From Pseudomonas sp. Q2-TVG4-2 (GTDB lineage: Bacteria; Pseudomonadota; Gammaproteobacteria; Pseudomonadales; Pseudomonadaceae): a stretch of 64,000 bases of DNA. Of the stretch, positions 35,769-49,283 are shown piece by piece (position 1 is the first letter of the stretch; the number at the start of each line of letters is the position of its first letter). The notes beneath the pieces were generated by a model, which was given only the letters and a program-made list of their open reading frames with translations, was not told the origin of the DNA and did no database searches. The stretch spans positions 186,001 through 250,000 of the forward strand of contig NZ_LGLW01000005.1 in the NCBI RefSeq assembly GCF_013620795.1, read 5' to 3'. The position numbers and the translations under genes are program-made.

Positions 35769-36052
35769 TTGTCACGACCCGACCGCCTGGCCAAGGGCGG
35801 CGGCCAGTGCAGGCGCGGACCGTTGGGACATAGACCGACCTCAGGTAGCAAGTCGTGAACGCAGCACAACTGCCGCTGACGCGCCGGCTGCCCTGCTACA
35901 GGTCCGCTGAAGGCCAAATCCGACGCCTACGCAGCTTATATGTCGCTATAGGTTTAGCTCTCAAATAGCCGATACATAAGCTTATCGGACAGGTTCATCG
36001 ACGCTTTCAGTTCCTCCATCATCGCTGGTTACCCGAATGACAAATATCTTCG

Positions 36053-36529
36053 TTAACAGACCGATATCACCTCGTACTGCTGACGCCGGCCATTCACCTG
36101 TACCTCGACGTCATCACCTTCGCGTCGACCGAGCAGCGCCTGCCCCAGGGGTGAGCGTGGCGAAATTACCAACACCTCGGTGTTGTCCACAGCCACCCGT
36201 AATCCTGCGGCGTCCGGCCCCAGAAAGACCCAACGACAGTCACCCGCGAGCTCCAGAGATACCAGCGCACCTAGCTTGATCGTTTCACCCACCAAGGAGC
36301 GCACCGGCAGGTTGCGGTAGCTGGACAGCGCGGCCTCGATCTCATGGACCCGCCGACGCTGACCGTCCGCCAGGTAGGCGGCCTCAAGGCCACGGGTGTC
36401 GTACTTGTTTTCGGCCTTGCTCTCGGCATGCGTTGCCGCCTCGTGGGAAGCCTTCAGCGCATCCCTGGCAATAGCCAGATCGGCCTCTAGCGTCTCGATG
36501 ATCAGCGGAAGGAGATGGGTTTTGTTCAT
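36053..36529 (-). CDS. GreA/GreB-family elongation factor-like protein
   Basis: A 158-residue protein. The N-terminal antiparallel coiled coil (ETLEADLAIARDALKASHEAATHAESKAENKYDTRGLEAAYLADGQRRRVHEIEAAL) has acidic residues at its tip. An FKBP-like C-terminal domain follows (IKLGALVSLELAGDCRWVFLGPDAAGLRV ... VISPRSPLGQALLGRREGDDVEV). This is the Gre/Rnk fold: such proteins enter the RNA polymerase secondary channel to rescue or modulate transcription. It is not canonical GreA or GreB, and the exact function is unknown. It is monocistronic. Confidence 0.82.
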   Translation of the reverse strand: MNKTHLLPLIIETLEADLAIARDALKASHEAATHAESKAENKYDTRGLEAAYLADGQRRRVHEIEAALSSYRNLPVRSLVGETIKLGALVSLELAGDCRWVFLGPDAAGLRVAVDNTEVLVISPRSPLGQALLGRREGDDVEVQVNGRRQQYEVISVC

Positions 36530-36876
36530 ACGAGCTCGGAATAGGCGTGCAGGCGTCTAGCATGGCATCGGTGCGCACCAAGGGCCATGATGATTGCCGC
36601 TTCGGTCAGCAGCGCTACGAACGGCGCAACCCCGCCAAGGCAGGCCCCACTTCGGGCTTCACTAATAACAGGCGGACCGTCGCCAGCGCCGCCGATGGTC
36701 GGGTGAGCGCTGAACCGATGCCGAAAAGCAGCTGTCCAGACAGAAGCGTCTGGATCAGCTAAACATGCGATTTGTCGGCCCGCGCGGGATATTTTTACAA
36801 AAGAGGAAAATTGCCGCAGGCGACGGAGCGAGACGCTGCTTATACTGTCCACCCATCCCAACCTGGAGCCACACCC
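36530..36876. promoter_or_regulatory. Intergenic region upstream of the HU gene
   Basis: These 347 bp between the Gre-like gene (minus) and the HU gene (plus) contain no convincing gene. TATACT (36841-36846) is a good -10 element for HU, 31 bp before its GTG start. A matching -35 at the right distance is weak. An AT-rich stretch lies at about 36790-36812. Confidence 0.45.
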
Positions 36877-37149
36877 GTGAATAAAGCCGAGTTGATTGAA
36901 GCGATCGCAGCCTCCGCCGATGTTCCGAAGAGCACCGCCATCCGTGTATTGGATGCCTTCACCGAAAGCGTAACCAATACCTTGCAGAACGGTGACAGCG
37001 TGACACTGGTCGGTTTCGGCACCTTTGCCGTCAAGGAGCGCGCCGCTCGTGACGGTCGCAACCCGCAGACAGGCGCGACGATCAAGATCTCCGCGGCCAA
37101 GCTGCCAGGCTTCAAGCCAGGCAAGTCGCTGAAAGATGCAGTGAACTAA
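36877..37149 (+). CDS. HU-family DNA-binding protein
   Basis: A 90-residue [92 protein letters not shown] has the GFGTF and RxGRNPxTG DNA-arm motifs (residues about 46-65). It starts at GTG, with CTGGAG nine bases upstream; reading further upstream to the first ATG (36772) would add 35 unrelated residues. HU dimers bend and compact DNA. The K/R pattern is HU-like and lacks the features of IHF subunits. Pseudomonas genomes carry several HU genes (hupA, hupB, hupN); which one this is cannot be decided here. Confidence 0.93.
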   Translation: MNKAELIEAIAASADVPKSTAIRVLDAFTESVTNTLQNGDSVTLVGFGTFAVKERAARDGRNPQTGATIKISAAKLPGFKPGKSLKDAVN

Positions 37150-37416
37150 GCACCGCATTCGAATCCCGGGCCGCTGACGTCCTTCGTGGGCGCAGCGCCT
37201 GCTTCAACCCCGCCTATCTGCTCTCTGTCCCATACTGACTCCGACTCTCTCCGCCCAATACCTGCGCGACACCGAACGCAATGAGGCGGCTCGGACGATC
37301 ACACCACAAACACACGCAGCGACCTAAGCCACGCGATACCGCCACGTGCGGTAGACGGAAGTACCGAACCAGCGCGCGCGACCCGAGCCGCGCCGTTTCT
37401 GACTGCAGCCTGGTAG

Positions 37417-38509
<1,093 letters not shown>

Positions 38510-39607
38510 ATGCTCACAACAAAAACACTTCTAGCAGGCGCTATTGCGGTACTGGTAGCGAATCAGGCTTCTGCCCTCAACGAATCCACGCAAGACCAGA
38601 CCGGCAGCGATAACTACGCTGATGTAATGCAGCAGAACGGAACGGACAATCTCAGCAGTCAAGTGCAGGATGGCGACGCCAACATTGTCTATACGCTGCA
38701 GAACGGATCGGAGCTGACCTCCACGAGTGAGCAACGTGGCGTCGGTAACTTAACCACCATCGAACAGGACGGCAGAGCCAGCCAGGCGGACGTGTCTCAG
38801 GACGGCAGCTACAACCGCGCTACGGTCTATCAGGCCGCCTATGGCGACATCGGCCACACCGTGGCGATTTCTCAGGTCGGCACTGACAATCTGGCCTATA
38901 TCGAGCAGATCGATGGAGCAGCCAATAGCGCAACGATTGACCAGGATGGGCTGCGGAACGTGGTTGACGCCTCGCAGCAACTGACCGCCAACCATCTCGG
39001 CGCCACACAGGTTGGCGAAGACAATACGTTACTGGTCGAGCAGCTCGGCAATAGCTCGGCCTATACAAGCCAGACTGGAACCGCCAACGCCATCGACTTG
39101 CAGCAGGATGGCGGATTCTCCGGTGCATCTGCCACCGTCAGCCAAAACGGCACGGGCAACCAGGCCTCGCTCACCCAGCAATCCAGTCAGTACAGCGCAG
39201 GTGACGTGCAACTGACTCAGATCGGTACGAGCAACGTTGCCAATGTGGTCGAGAACAGTGGTTTCGGAACCTTCACCTTCACCCAGGACGGCACAGGGAA
39301 CGAACTGACCGCACAGCATGGCGGCCGCTCAACGTCGGTGGTTGGCACTTCTACCGGTGACTATAACCGGGTCGACATTCAACAGGGCTTCGACGGCAGC
39401 AGCCTGCTCATCGACCAGAACGGTACACGCAACGAAATCGATGTCGACCAGACGGGCTACTACGGTAGCGGCGACATTCGACAGACCGGCACGGAGAACT
39501 ACGCGTCGCTGGTTCAGATTGGAACCTCTGCCAGCGTGACGCAAGAGAGTGCGGTCATCATGCAGACCGGTTCCGGCAATTCGGCGTTCGTGACACAGGG
39601 GCAGTAG
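38510..39607 (+). CDS. Curlin-repeat protein, CsgA/CsgB-like amyloid candidate
   Basis: A 365-residue exported protein with signal peptide MLTTKTLLAGAIAVLVANQASA. The mature part consists of roughly 22-residue units with Q..G..N spacing (QNGTDNLSS, QDGDANIVY, QVGTDNLAYIEQ, QDGLRNVVDASQ, QTGTANAIDLQQ, QNGTGNQASLTQQ, QIGTSNVANVVE, QDGTGNELT, QNGTRNEIDVDQTG, QTGTENYASLVQ, QTGSGNSAF), as in curlin repeats. There are about 12-14 units against five in E. coli CsgA. No csgD, csgE, csgF or csgG gene is nearby, so secretion would need a system elsewhere. Amyloid formation is inferred from the repeats. The start at 38510 gives a clean signal peptide. Confidence 0.85.
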   Translation: MLTTKTLLAGAIAVLVANQASALNESTQDQTGSDNYADVMQQNGTDNLSSQVQDGDANIVYTLQNGSELTSTSEQRGVGNLTTIEQDGRASQADVSQDGSYNRATVYQAAYGDIGHTVAISQVGTDNLAYIEQIDGAANSATIDQDGLRNVVDASQQLTANHLGATQVGEDNTLLVEQLGNSSAYTSQTGTANAIDLQQDGGFSGASATVSQNGTGNQASLTQQSSQYSAGDVQLTQIGTSNVANVVENSGFGTFTFTQDGTGNELTAQHGGRSTSVVGTSTGDYNRVDIQQGFDGSSLLIDQNGTRNEIDVDQTGYYGSGDIRQTGTENYASLVQIGTSASVTQESAVIMQTGSGNSAFVTQGQ

Positions 39608-40090
39608 CGCCTTTTATAGGCAGGTTATCCGGCAGGCCCGTCGATGCGGGCTTGCCGCGACCAGCCCGCGACAAGCTCCAGCGCCCTGTATCCCCTTCCG
39701 CCAGAACTGAAGAAGAACGGCTTGTGCAACAAGAGGACGTCGCGCAGCGTTGACCCATCCCACCAGTCTTAAATCTCTGAGGAACAGGAGCGGATACTTC
39801 GGCAATGCATTGCCCTGTGATCGGGCCAGCCATTCGATGCGCTGCTGGTGGTCAGCACATCTATAGTTATCTCCAGAGCCTCAATCGAATCTTGCGTTGC
39901 CAGTGCTGAGCATCGCAACGGCGCGGTGTGGCATCTCGCCGTCGAGATAATCTATGACCAACTCGTTGTGCATTTATGCAGATCAGGTATGCGTTAAACC
40001 GTATTGTCTTGGACAAATTTGCACTCTAGGATCAGGGAATGCTTGATCGATCCGATGTACTCAAATAACAACAACCGCCGAGGGCCTACC
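39608..40090. other. Intergenic region upstream of mmsA
   Basis: These 483 bp carry no credible coding region. GCAGGCCCG/CGGGCTTGC (39631-39654) forms an imperfect GC hairpin 24 bp after the curlin-repeat stop and may be a terminator, but it lacks a T-run. The rest presumably holds the mmsA promoter; no MmsR gene or clear AraC-type site was seen. Confidence 0.45.
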
Positions 40091-41602
40091 ATGAACCAGT
40101 CAAGTGCCATCCCCACTGTCAAACTCCTGATCGGCGGCGAGCTGGTTGAGTCGTCCACCAGCGAGTGGCGAGACATCGTCAATCCGGCGACGCAGGAAGT
40201 GCTCGCTCGCGTGCCCTTCGCCACCGATTCGGAAATGAACGCTGCGGTCGCCGCCGCCAAAGAAGCCTTCAAGACCTGGCGCAAGACGCCCATCGGCGCG
40301 CGCTCGCGGATATTTCTCAAGTATCAGCAGCTCATCCGCGAGAACATGAAGGAGCTGGCAGCTATCCTCACCGCCGAGCAGGGCAAGACCTTGCCGGATG
40401 CCGAGGGTGACGTCTTCCGCGGGCTGGAAGTGGTCGAACACGCGGCAGGTATCGGCAACCTGCAGCTGGGTGAGCTGGCCAACAATGTCGCCACCGGCGT
40501 CGACACCTACACCCTGCTGCAGCCGCTCGGCGTCTGCGCCGGCATCACCCCGTTCAATTTCCCGGCAATGATCCCGCTATGGATGTTTCCGATGGCCATC
40601 GCCACCGGCAATACCTTCGTCCTCAAGCCGTCCGAGCAGGATCCGATGGTCACCATGCGCCTGGCTGAGCTAGCCATCGAAGCTGGCGTGCCGCCGGGCG
40701 TGCTCAACGTCATCCATGGTGGCGCCGACGCAGTGAATCTGATCTGCGATCACCCGGATATCAAGGCCGTCTCCTTCGTTGGGTCGACCAAGGTTGGCAC
40801 CCATGTCTACAACCGTGCGAGTCAGGCCGGCAAGCGCGTTCAGTGCATGATGGGCGCGAAGAACCACGGCATCATCCTGCCCGACGCGCACAAGGAGCAG
40901 ACCCTCAACAACCTGACCGGGGCTGCATTCGGCGCGGCCGGTCAGCGCTGCATGGCGCTGTCGGTGCTGATCCTGGTGGGCGAGGCGCAGAGCTGGCTAC
41001 CGGATCTGATCGCCAAGGCGAAAACACTGAAGATCAACGCAGGCGCCGAAAGCGGCACCGATGTCGGCCCGGTGGTGTCCTGCGCAGCGCTGGATCGCAT
41101 CAGTTCGCTGATCGAGCGCGGTGTCGCCGAAGGCGCGGAGCTGGCGCTGGACGGTCGCAACCCGCAAGTGGCTGGCTACGACAAAGGCAACTTCGTTGGG
41201 CCGACCATCTTCTCTGGCGTGACGCCCGAAATGAGCATTTACCGCGAGGAAATCTTCGGTCCGGTGCTGTGCGTGATGCAGGTCGATACCCTCGACCAGG
41301 CTATCGAGCTGATCAATGCCAATCCCAACGGCAACGGCACCGCCCTCTTCACCCGCTCCGGGGCTGCGGCCCGGCATTTCCAGGAGGAAATTGACGTTGG
41401 CCAGGTGGGCATCAATGTGCCGATTCCGGTGCCGGTGCCCATGTTCTCGTTCACTGGCTCGCGCGCTTCCAAGCTTGGTGACCTCGGCCCGTATGGCAAG
41501 CAGGTGGTGCAGTTCTACACTCAGACCAAGACGGTCACCCAGCGCTGGTTCGACGAGAACGAAGTCGGCGGGCCGGTGAACACCACCATCAACCTGAAGT
41601 AA
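40091..41602 (+). CDS. mmsA: Methylmalonate-semialdehyde dehydrogenase (CoA-acylating)
   Basis: A 503-residue ALDH-family Mms[82 protein letters not shown] and catalytic C287 in [12 protein letters not shown]. The end reads [17 protein letters not shown]. It converts (S)-methylmalonate semialdehyde to propionyl-CoA, the final step of valine catabolism. The start at 40091 has a purine-rich CCGAGGGCC upstream. It is followed after 71 bp by mmsB and then the 3-hydroxyisobutyryl-CoA hydrolase and acyl-CoA dehydrogenase genes, consistent with one valine operon. Confidence 0.96.
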   Translation: MNQSSAIPTVKLLIGGELVESSTSEWRDIVNPATQEVLARVPFATDSEMNAAVAAAKEAFKTWRKTPIGARSRIFLKYQQLIRENMKELAAILTAEQGKTLPDAEGDVFRGLEVVEHAAGIGNLQLGELANNVATGVDTYTLLQPLGVCAGITPFNFPAMIPLWMFPMAIATGNTFVLKPSEQDPMVTMRLAELAIEAGVPPGVLNVIHGGADAVNLICDHPDIKAVSFVGSTKVGTHVYNRASQAGKRVQCMMGAKNHGIILPDAHKEQTLNNLTGAAFGAAGQRCMALSVLILVGEAQSWLPDLIAKAKTLKINAGAESGTDVGPVVSCAALDRISSLIERGVAEGAELALDGRNPQVAGYDKGNFVGPTIFSGVTPEMSIYREEIFGPVLCVMQVDTLDQAIELINANPNGNGTALFTRSGAAARHFQEEIDVGQVGINVPIPVPVPMFSFTGSRASKLGDLGPYGKQVVQFYTQTKTVTQRWFDENEVGGPVNTTINLK

Positions 41603-41673
41603 CCGTGGCCGGCGCCGTGCCCGTTGGTCGCGGCGCCGCTCAACCGCCAATCAATAACAAGAAGGAAACGGCC

Positions 41674-42564
41674 ATGCATATCGGTTTTCTCGGACTCGGC
41701 AACATGGGCGGGCCCATGGCCCACAATCTGCTAAAAGCCGGTCATCAGATCAGCGTCTATGATCTTTCCGCCACTGCCGTCTCCGGGCTGGTGGCAGCCG
41801 GCGCTAAGGAAGCCACTTCTCCCTCCGCCATTGCCCAGGCGGGGGTCGAGGCAATCATCACCATGCTGCCGGCGGCCGCACATGTAAAACAGGTTTATCT
41901 CGGCGAGGACGGCCTGCTGGCTCACGTGCCGGCCGGTGTGCTGCTGATCGACTGCTCTACCATCGATCCCATGAGCGCGCGCGAAGTTGCCGCCGCCGCG
42001 GAAAATAACGGCAACCCGATGCTCGACGCCCCCGTCTCCGGCGGCACGGTCGGCGCGGCGGCCGGCACCCTGACGTTCATGGTCGGTGGCAGCGACGCAG
42101 ACTTTCAAACGGCTCGGCCGATCCTCGCGAATATGGGGAAGAACATCGTCCACTGCGGTGGCAGCGGTAACGGTCAAGTAGCCAAGGTTGCCAACAACAT
42201 GTTGCTGGGCATCTCGATGATCGGCGCGGCCGAAGCCATGTCACTGGGCGTCGCGCTGGGGATGGATGCCAAGGTGCTAGCCGACGTAATCAACTCATCC
42301 AGCGGTCGTTGCTGGAGCTCGGAAGTCTACAATCCCATCCCCGGCGTAGTGGAAAACAGCCCAGCCTCACGCGGCTACAGTGGCGGTTTCGGCACCGACC
42401 TCATGCTGAAAGATCTCGGACTTGCCAGTGAAGCAGCCAAACAGGTGCGCCAGCCGGTTATCCTCGGTGGTCTCGCGCAGCAGCTGTACCAGGCCTTCAG
42501 CATGCAGGGCCATGGTGCACTGGATTTCTCCGCGATCATCAAACTCTACCGTCAGGAGCATTGA
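41674..42564 (+). CDS. mmsB: 3-hydroxyisobutyrate dehydrogenase
   Basis: A 296-residue beta-hydroxyacid dehydrogenase. The Rossmann motif IGFLGLGNMGGPMAHNLL is followed by the substrate loop MLDAPVSGGTVGAAAGTLTFMVGG, the catalytic lysine region GNGQVAKVANNMLLG, and HGALDFSAIIKLY near the end. It oxidises 3-hydroxyisobutyrate to methylmalonate semialdehyde for MmsA. AAGAAGGAAACGGCC before 41674 is an excellent ribosome-binding site. Its stop is two bases before the next gene's ATG (42567), so translation is likely coupled. Confidence 0.96.
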   Translation: MHIGFLGLGNMGGPMAHNLLKAGHQISVYDLSATAVSGLVAAGAKEATSPSAIAQAGVEAIITMLPAAAHVKQVYLGEDGLLAHVPAGVLLIDCSTIDPMSAREVAAAAENNGNPMLDAPVSGGTVGAAAGTLTFMVGGSDADFQTARPILANMGKNIVHCGGSGNGQVAKVANNMLLGISMIGAAEAMSLGVALGMDAKVLADVINSSSGRCWSSEVYNPIPGVVENSPASRGYSGGFGTDLMLKDLGLASEAAKQVRQPVILGGLAQQLYQAFSMQGHGALDFSAIIKLYRQEH

Positions 42565-42566
42565 GC

Positions 42567-43640
42567 ATGACCCAGGCTGAAGCGCCGGTACTGATCGAGG
42601 TCCGCAACCGCGTCGGCTACCTCACCCTCAACCGTCCGGCCGGACTGAACGCCGTAACGCTGCCGATGGTACAAAGCCTTCATCGCCAACTGCAGGACTG
42701 GGCGGATGACCAGGACGTGGTCGCCGTGGTGTTGCGCGCCGCCGGTGAGAAAGCCTTCTGCGCTGGCGGCGACATCCGCTCGCTGTACGACAGCTACCAG
42801 AACGGTGAAAGCCTGCACCGCGTTTTCTTCGAGGAGGAATATGCCCTCGACCAATATATTCACGCCTACAGCAAACCGCTGCTGGCGTTAATGACCGGCT
42901 TTGTGCTCGGCGGCGGTATGGGGTTGGCCCAAGGCGCTTCGCTGCGGGTGATTTCCGAGCGCACGCGAATGGGCATGCCGGAAGTTGGCATCGGTTACTT
43001 CCCGGATGTCGGGGGCAGTTATTTCTTGCCCCGACTGCCAGGCAATCTCGGCATTTACATGGGTGTGACCGGCAATCACGTCGGCTCGGCCGATGCGCTC
43101 TACGCCGGACTCGCCGATTACTGCGTGCCCCATGAGCGCTTCGCCGAGCTGGAACAGCGCTTGGACGAGCAAAACTGGAGTACGCCGGCCAGCGAAGTAC
43201 TCAGCGCCCTGCTCGCCTCCATGGGCTGTAAGGAGCTTCCGGACGCACCCTTCAAGACGCTGTTCCCGGCCATCGAAAAGCATTTCAGCCATGAAAGCAT
43301 CGCTGCCATCCGCGACTCTCTGGACAGTGAAAGTCGCCCGGAGTATCGCGACTGGGCGGCCGAAACCCTCAAAGTCATCGACAGCCGTTCGCCGCTGGCG
43401 ATCAGCGTCACGCTGGAAATGCTCCGTCGCGGGCGCGAGCTGCCCCTGGCCGAGTGCTTTCGCATGGAGCTGCACCTGGACCGACAGTGGTTCGACCAGG
43501 GCGACATCATTGAGGGCGTCCGTGCGCTGATTGTCGACAAGGACAAGGATCCGCGCTGGAACCCACCTACGCTGAGCGAAGTGACACCGCAGCGCGTTGC
43601 CGGCTTCTTCGCTGGCGTAGAAAGGCCGATGAATACCTAG
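42567..43640 (+). CDS. 3-hydroxyisobutyryl-CoA hydrolase-type crotonase
   Basis: A 357-residue crotonase-fold protein, about 100 residues longer than a standard enoyl-CoA hydratase, as in HIBCH. Motifs: [83 protein letters not shown], and a C-terminal [39 protein letters not shown] typical of the family. It hydrolyses 3-hydroxyisobutyryl-CoA, yielding the MmsB substrate. A TTG at 42561 is a poorer start than ATG 42567. Confidence 0.92.
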   Translation: MTQAEAPVLIEVRNRVGYLTLNRPAGLNAVTLPMVQSLHRQLQDWADDQDVVAVVLRAAGEKAFCAGGDIRSLYDSYQNGESLHRVFFEEEYALDQYIHAYSKPLLALMTGFVLGGGMGLAQGASLRVISERTRMGMPEVGIGYFPDVGGSYFLPRLPGNLGIYMGVTGNHVGSADALYAGLADYCVPHERFAELEQRLDEQNWSTPASEVLSALLASMGCKELPDAPFKTLFPAIEKHFSHESIAAIRDSLDSESRPEYRDWAAETLKVIDSRSPLAISVTLEMLRRGRELPLAECFRMELHLDRQWFDQGDIIEGVRALIVDKDKDPRWNPPTLSEVTPQRVAGFFAGVERPMNT

Positions 43641-43686
43641 GCGAGGCAAGCGGTTCTCACGGCCTGCCAACGATGAGGGACCAGAT

Positions 43687-44838
43687 ATGCAAGACATCGA
43701 ACTGAGTGAAGAACAGCGGATGATCCGCGACATGGCGCGCAACTTCGCCCGCGCCGAGATCGCACCGAAGGCTCAGGCCTGGGAACAGGCCGGTTGGATC
43801 GGCGACGACACCGTGACCCAACTGGGCGAGCTTGGCCTACTCGGCATGATCGTTCCCGAACAATGGGGCGGCACCTATATCGACTACGTCGCTTACGCGC
43901 TGGCGGTCGAAGAAATTTCTGCCGGCGACGGCGCCATCGGCGCGTTGATGAGTATTCACAGCTCGGTCGGCTGCGGTCCCATCCTCAAATACGGCACGCC
44001 GGAGCAGCAGGACGAATGGCTGCCCGATCTGGCTGCGGGCCGCGCCATCGGCTGCTTTGCATTGACCGAGCCCCAGGCCGGCTCCGAAGCCCACAATCTT
44101 CGCACCCGCGCCGTGCTGGAAAACGGCGAGTGGGTGATCAACGGTGCCAAGCAATTCGTTAGCAACGGCAAACGCGCCAAGATCGCCATTGTGTTTGCAG
44201 TGACCGATCCCGACTTGGGCAAGAAAGGCCTGTCGGCGTTTCTTGTGCCCACCGACAACCCTGGTTTTGTCGTCGATCGCATGGAAAGCAAAATGGGCAT
44301 CCGCGCGTCGGATACGTGCGGTGTCAGCCTGCGCGATTGCCGCATTCCAGAAGCCAACCTGCTTGGCCCGCGTGGCAAGGGCCTGGCAATCGCCCTGTCC
44401 AACCTCGAAGGCGGACGCATCGGCATCGGCGCCCAGGCATTGGGCATCGCCCGCGCGGCATTCGAAGCGGCACTTGGCTACGCCCGTGAGCGTATCCAGT
44501 TCGACAAGCCAATCATCGAGCACCAGAGCGTGGCCAACATGCTGGCCGACATGCATACGCGGCTCAACGCCGCTCGCCTGCTGATCCTGCACGCCGCCCG
44601 CCTGCGCAGCGCCAACCTGCCATGCCTGTCGGAAGCCTCCCAGGCCAAGCTGTTCGCCTCGGAAGTGGCCGAGTATGTCTGTTCGAAGGCCATGCAGATC
44701 CACGGCGGCTATGGCTATCTTGAAGATTACCCGGTCGAACGCTACTACCGCGACGCGCGCATTACGCAGATTTACGAGGGATCGAGTGAAATTCAGAGGT
44801 TGTTAATTGCGCGAGAGTTGAATAATTACGGGTTGTGA
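43687..44838 (+). CDS. Acyl-CoA dehydrogenase, probably isobutyryl-CoA
   Basis: A 383-residue short-chain acyl-CoA dehydrogenase: [73 protein letters not shown], and the C-terminal active-site block [23 protein letters not shown] with catalytic base E364. Clustering with mmsAB and 3-hydroxyisobutyryl-CoA hydrolase suggests isobutyryl-CoA oxidation to methacrylyl-CoA, although other short branched acyl-CoAs are possible. REP sequences follow its stop. Confidence 0.9.
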   Translation: MQDIELSEEQRMIRDMARNFARAEIAPKAQAWEQAGWIGDDTVTQLGELGLLGMIVPEQWGGTYIDYVAYALAVEEISAGDGAIGALMSIHSSVGCGPILKYGTPEQQDEWLPDLAAGRAIGCFALTEPQAGSEAHNLRTRAVLENGEWVINGAKQFVSNGKRAKIAIVFAVTDPDLGKKGLSAFLVPTDNPGFVVDRMESKMGIRASDTCGVSLRDCRIPEANLLGPRGKGLAIALSNLEGGRIGIGAQALGIARAAFEAALGYARERIQFDKPIIEHQSVANMLADMHTRLNAARLLILHAARLRSANLPCLSEASQAKLFASEVAEYVCSKAMQIHGGYGYLEDYPVERYYRDARITQIYEGSSEIQRLLIARELNNYGL

Positions 44839-44908
44839 TCAACTCTCCTGTGGCAGGAAATAAGGGCACGCCTAGGTTTGCTACCGATCAGGAAGCCGTG
44901 CGGTACGG

Positions 44909-44933
44909 GATCGCCAGCAAGCTGGCTCCTACA
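44909..44933 (-). repeat. Pseudomonas REP sequence
   Basis: GATCGCCAGCAAGCTGGCTCC followed by TACA is the reverse complement of the common REP pattern TGTAGGAGCCAGCTTGCTGGCGATC. It forms an inverted pair with 44991-45015, about 57 bp apart, a BIME-like unit. Confidence 0.85.
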
Positions 44934-44990
44934 CTTCATCGAGTTGCGATCGATGGTCTACGGCCCTGATCGATTTCGGTATCCCACCCT

Positions 44991-45015
44991 TGTAGGAACC
45001 AGCCTGCTGGCGATC
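44991..45015 (+). repeat. Pseudomonas REP sequence (paired)
   Basis: TGTAGGAACCAGCCTGCTGG followed by CGATC is a REP copy in the opposite orientation to 44909-44933, with two substitutions. Together they fill the gap between the acyl-CoA dehydrogenase and ligase genes. Confidence 0.85.
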
Positions 45016-45122
45016 AAGGCCCGGCACCAGACAGTAAGACGAAACACCTCGAAGCAGTATTCCGAGCGGCAGATGACGGCAAGCGCGACCGCCATCCAGA
45101 CAACAATAAGAAGGATACGAAG

Positions 45123-46766
<1,644 letters not shown>

Positions 46767-47011
46767 CTTTATTCGCGACTGGCCTGATGGGTTTCGCTGC
46801 GCTTGTCATTATGCAAAGCCGCCTGACAACGCGTTCGCGGCGAAAGCCCATCATAGCCAGCTGTGAACGACAAGTGCCAACAGACCCGCCGGCTATCGCG
46901 CTGCGCGACACGCCCCCTAAAGCATCATCCGAATGGCCTCGCGCCCGAAGGACTGAGACGAATTAGCGAACCCGTCGATGCATCCACAGATCACCTCGCC
47001 TGGAGTCCGCC

Positions 47012-48091
47012 ATGCCCCCGCAAAATACCCAACCTCGCCAAGGACCGCTGCTTGGCTTGCGTGTGCTGGAGTTCGCTAGCATCGGCCCTGGCCCTCACTG
47101 CGCGATGCTGTTGGCCGATATGGGCGCAGAGGTGCTGCGCATCGAGCGTGAAGGGGGTAATGGCTGGCCGAATCCTGTGGCTGATCGCGGACGCAAGCGG
47201 CTGACACTGGACATCCGCACGCAGGCCGGGCGCGAGCGCTGCCTGGCGCTGGCCGAGAACGCGGACGTATTGATCGAAGGCTTTCGCCCCTGCGTGATGG
47301 AGCGCCTGGGGCTCGGCCCCGAGCAAGTCCGCGCGTGCAATCCACGGTTGGTCTATGGGCGCATGACCGGTTGGGGCCAGACCGGCCCACTCGCAAACAG
47401 TGCCGGACACGACATCAACTACCTGGCGATCACCGGCGCGCTAGCAGCGATCGGCGGACGGGAGGGCCCGGCGATTCCGCCGCTCAATCTAGTCGGCGAC
47501 TTCGGCGGCGGCTCGCTGTATCTGGCGTTCGGCATCATGGCTGCGCTGTGGGAGCGGGAACGATCAGGTCAGGGGCAAGTGATCGACGCCGCCATCGTCG
47601 ATGGCGTGTCCTCGATGATGACTTTCTTCGCAGGGCTGCTGCCCAGCGGCGCAATTTCCCTTGAGCGCGACCGTAACCTGCTGTCTGGTGCTGCTCCTCA
47701 TTACCGCTGCTACACCTGTGCCGACGGCCGCGATATCTCCATTGGACCGCTGGAGCCGCAATTTCTCGCCGAACTGATGCAGCGCATCAATGCGCCCGAG
47801 TCTCTACGGCAAGCTTGCAACGACCCATCGAACTGGGAAGAAAATAGCCACCATCTGGCGGGGATTTTCACCAGCCGAACCCAGGCCGAGTGGTGCGCCC
47901 TGCTCGAAGGAACCGACGCCTGCTTCGCCCCGGTGCTCACCCTGGAAGAAGCCCCGCAGCACCCGCACATGCAGCAACGCGGCGTCTACCAAGACATCGA
48001 CGGCGCCCTGCACGCCGCGCCGGCCCCGCGTTTCTCGCGAACACCGGGGGCGATCAGGGATTCGACCGAGGATGCGGCAGGCTGGGATTGA
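47012..48091 (+). CDS. CaiB/BaiF-family CoA enzyme, alpha-methylacyl-CoA racemase-like
   Basis: A 359-residue family III CoA enzyme: LRVLEFASIGPGPHCAMLLADMGAEVLRIEREGGNG, RKRLTLDIRTQAGRE, YGRMTGWGQTGPLANSAGHDINYLAITGALAAIG with the catalytic Asp in HDINY, and NLVGDFGGGSLYLAFGIMAALWERERSG. The His-Asp pattern and ILPLNLVGD-like motif resemble alpha-methylacyl-CoA racemase (AMACR) more than CoA transferases. It could interconvert (R)- and (S)-2-methylbutyryl-CoA in isoleucine degradation. GGAG lies eight bases before the ATG. Confidence 0.88.
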   Translation: MPPQNTQPRQGPLLGLRVLEFASIGPGPHCAMLLADMGAEVLRIEREGGNGWPNPVADRGRKRLTLDIRTQAGRERCLALAENADVLIEGFRPCVMERLGLGPEQVRACNPRLVYGRMTGWGQTGPLANSAGHDINYLAITGALAAIGGREGPAIPPLNLVGDFGGGSLYLAFGIMAALWERERSGQGQVIDAAIVDGVSSMMTFFAGLLPSGAISLERDRNLLSGAAPHYRCYTCADGRDISIGPLEPQFLAELMQRINAPESLRQACNDPSNWEENSHHLAGIFTSRTQAEWCALLEGTDACFAPVLTLEEAPQHPHMQQRGVYQDIDGALHAAPAPRFSRTPGAIRDSTEDAAGWD

Positions 48092-48140
48092 TGGGCGCCC
48101 GTACTCACCTCGGAGCACGGCACGAACATCGAATAGAGGC

Positions 48141-49274
48141 TCACTCCCCCAGGTTACGCGCGATCACCAGCCGCTGGATGTCGCTGGTGCCCTCGTAGAT
48201 CTGGCAGACGCGCACGTCGCGGTAGATACGCTCTACCGGGAAGTCGTTGAGGTAGCCATAGCCACCCAGCGTCTGAATCGCTGCCGAGCAGACCTTCTCC
48301 GCCATTTCCGAAGCGAACAGTTTGGCCATGGACGCCTCGACCAATGCCGGCTGGCCGGCTTCGCGCAGCGCGGCGGCGTGCAACACCATCTGCCGAGCAA
48401 CCGCAATTTGAGTCGCCATGTCGGCCAACCGAAATGCGACGGCCTGGTGCTCGCTGATCGCCTTACCGAACGCCTCACGCTCACGGGCGTAATCGCGTGC
48501 CGCTTCGAACGCCGCGCGCGCCATACCAACGGCCTGAGCGGCGATGCCAATGCGGCCGCCTTCGAGGTTCGCCAGGGCGATACGGTAGCCTTCGCCCTCC
48601 TCGCCCAAGCGCTGGGACTCATGCACGCGCATATCTTCGAATGCCAGCTGGCAGGTATCGGAGGCGTGCTGGCCGAGCTTGTCCTCGACGCGCACCACCT
48701 GATAGCCCGGCGTGTCGGTCGGCACAATGAACGCACTGATGCCGCGCTTGCCGGCGTCCGGATCGGTCACGGCGAAGACAATCACCGTACCGGCGTGCTG
48801 GCCCGAGGTGATGAACTGCTTGGCGCCATTGATCAGATAGCCGTCGCCGTCACGCCGTGCGCGGGTGCGCAAACTACTGGCGTCGGAACCGGCGTGTGGT
48901 TCGGTCAGGGCAAACGCGCCGATCTGCGCGCCGCTGGCCAACGGCGTCAGGTAACGCTGCTTCTGCTCATCGTTGCCGAACCGCAGAATCGGCACGCAAC
49001 CCACCGAATTGTGCACGCTCATGATGGTCGAGCAGGCACCGTCGCCCGCGGCGATTTCCTCAAGCGCCAGGGCATAGGCGATGTAGCCGGTTTCGCTGCC
49101 ACCCCATTGCTCAGGGCAGAGCATGCCGAAGAAGCCAAGCTCGGCCATCTCGCCTATCGCTTCGGCCGGGTAACGGTGCTCGCGGTCCCAGTCGGCGGCG
49201 AACGGCTTCAGTCGTTCCTGGGCGAACTGCCGGGCCATGTCACGGATGCTGGTGTGGTCGTCACTGAGCAACAT
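48141..49274 (-). CDS. Acyl-CoA dehydrogenase, probably 2-methylbutyryl-CoA
   Basis: A 377-residue short-chain acyl-CoA dehydrogenase: [90 protein letters not shown], and the C-terminal catalytic block [20 protein letters not shown] with the Glu of YEGTSD. It is the last gene of a minus-strand set after an HSD10-like SDR and thiolase, which suits isoleucine degradation. It is related to but distinct from the enzyme at 43687. Confidence 0.9.
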   Translation of the reverse strand: MLLSDDHTSIRDMARQFAQERLKPFAADWDREHRYPAEAIGEMAELGFFGMLCPEQWGGSETGYIAYALALEEIAAGDGACSTIMSVHNSVGCVPILRFGNDEQKQRYLTPLASGAQIGAFALTEPHAGSDASSLRTRARRDGDGYLINGAKQFITSGQHAGTVIVFAVTDPDAGKRGISAFIVPTDTPGYQVVRVEDKLGQHASDTCQLAFEDMRVHESQRLGEEGEGYRIALANLEGGRIGIAAQAVGMARAAFEAARDYAREREAFGKAISEHQAVAFRLADMATQIAVARQMVLHAAALREAGQPALVEASMAKLFASEMAEKVCSAAIQTLGGYGYLNDFPVERIYRDVRVCQIYEGTSDIQRLVIARNLGE

Positions 49275-49283
49275 GAGCAGTCC

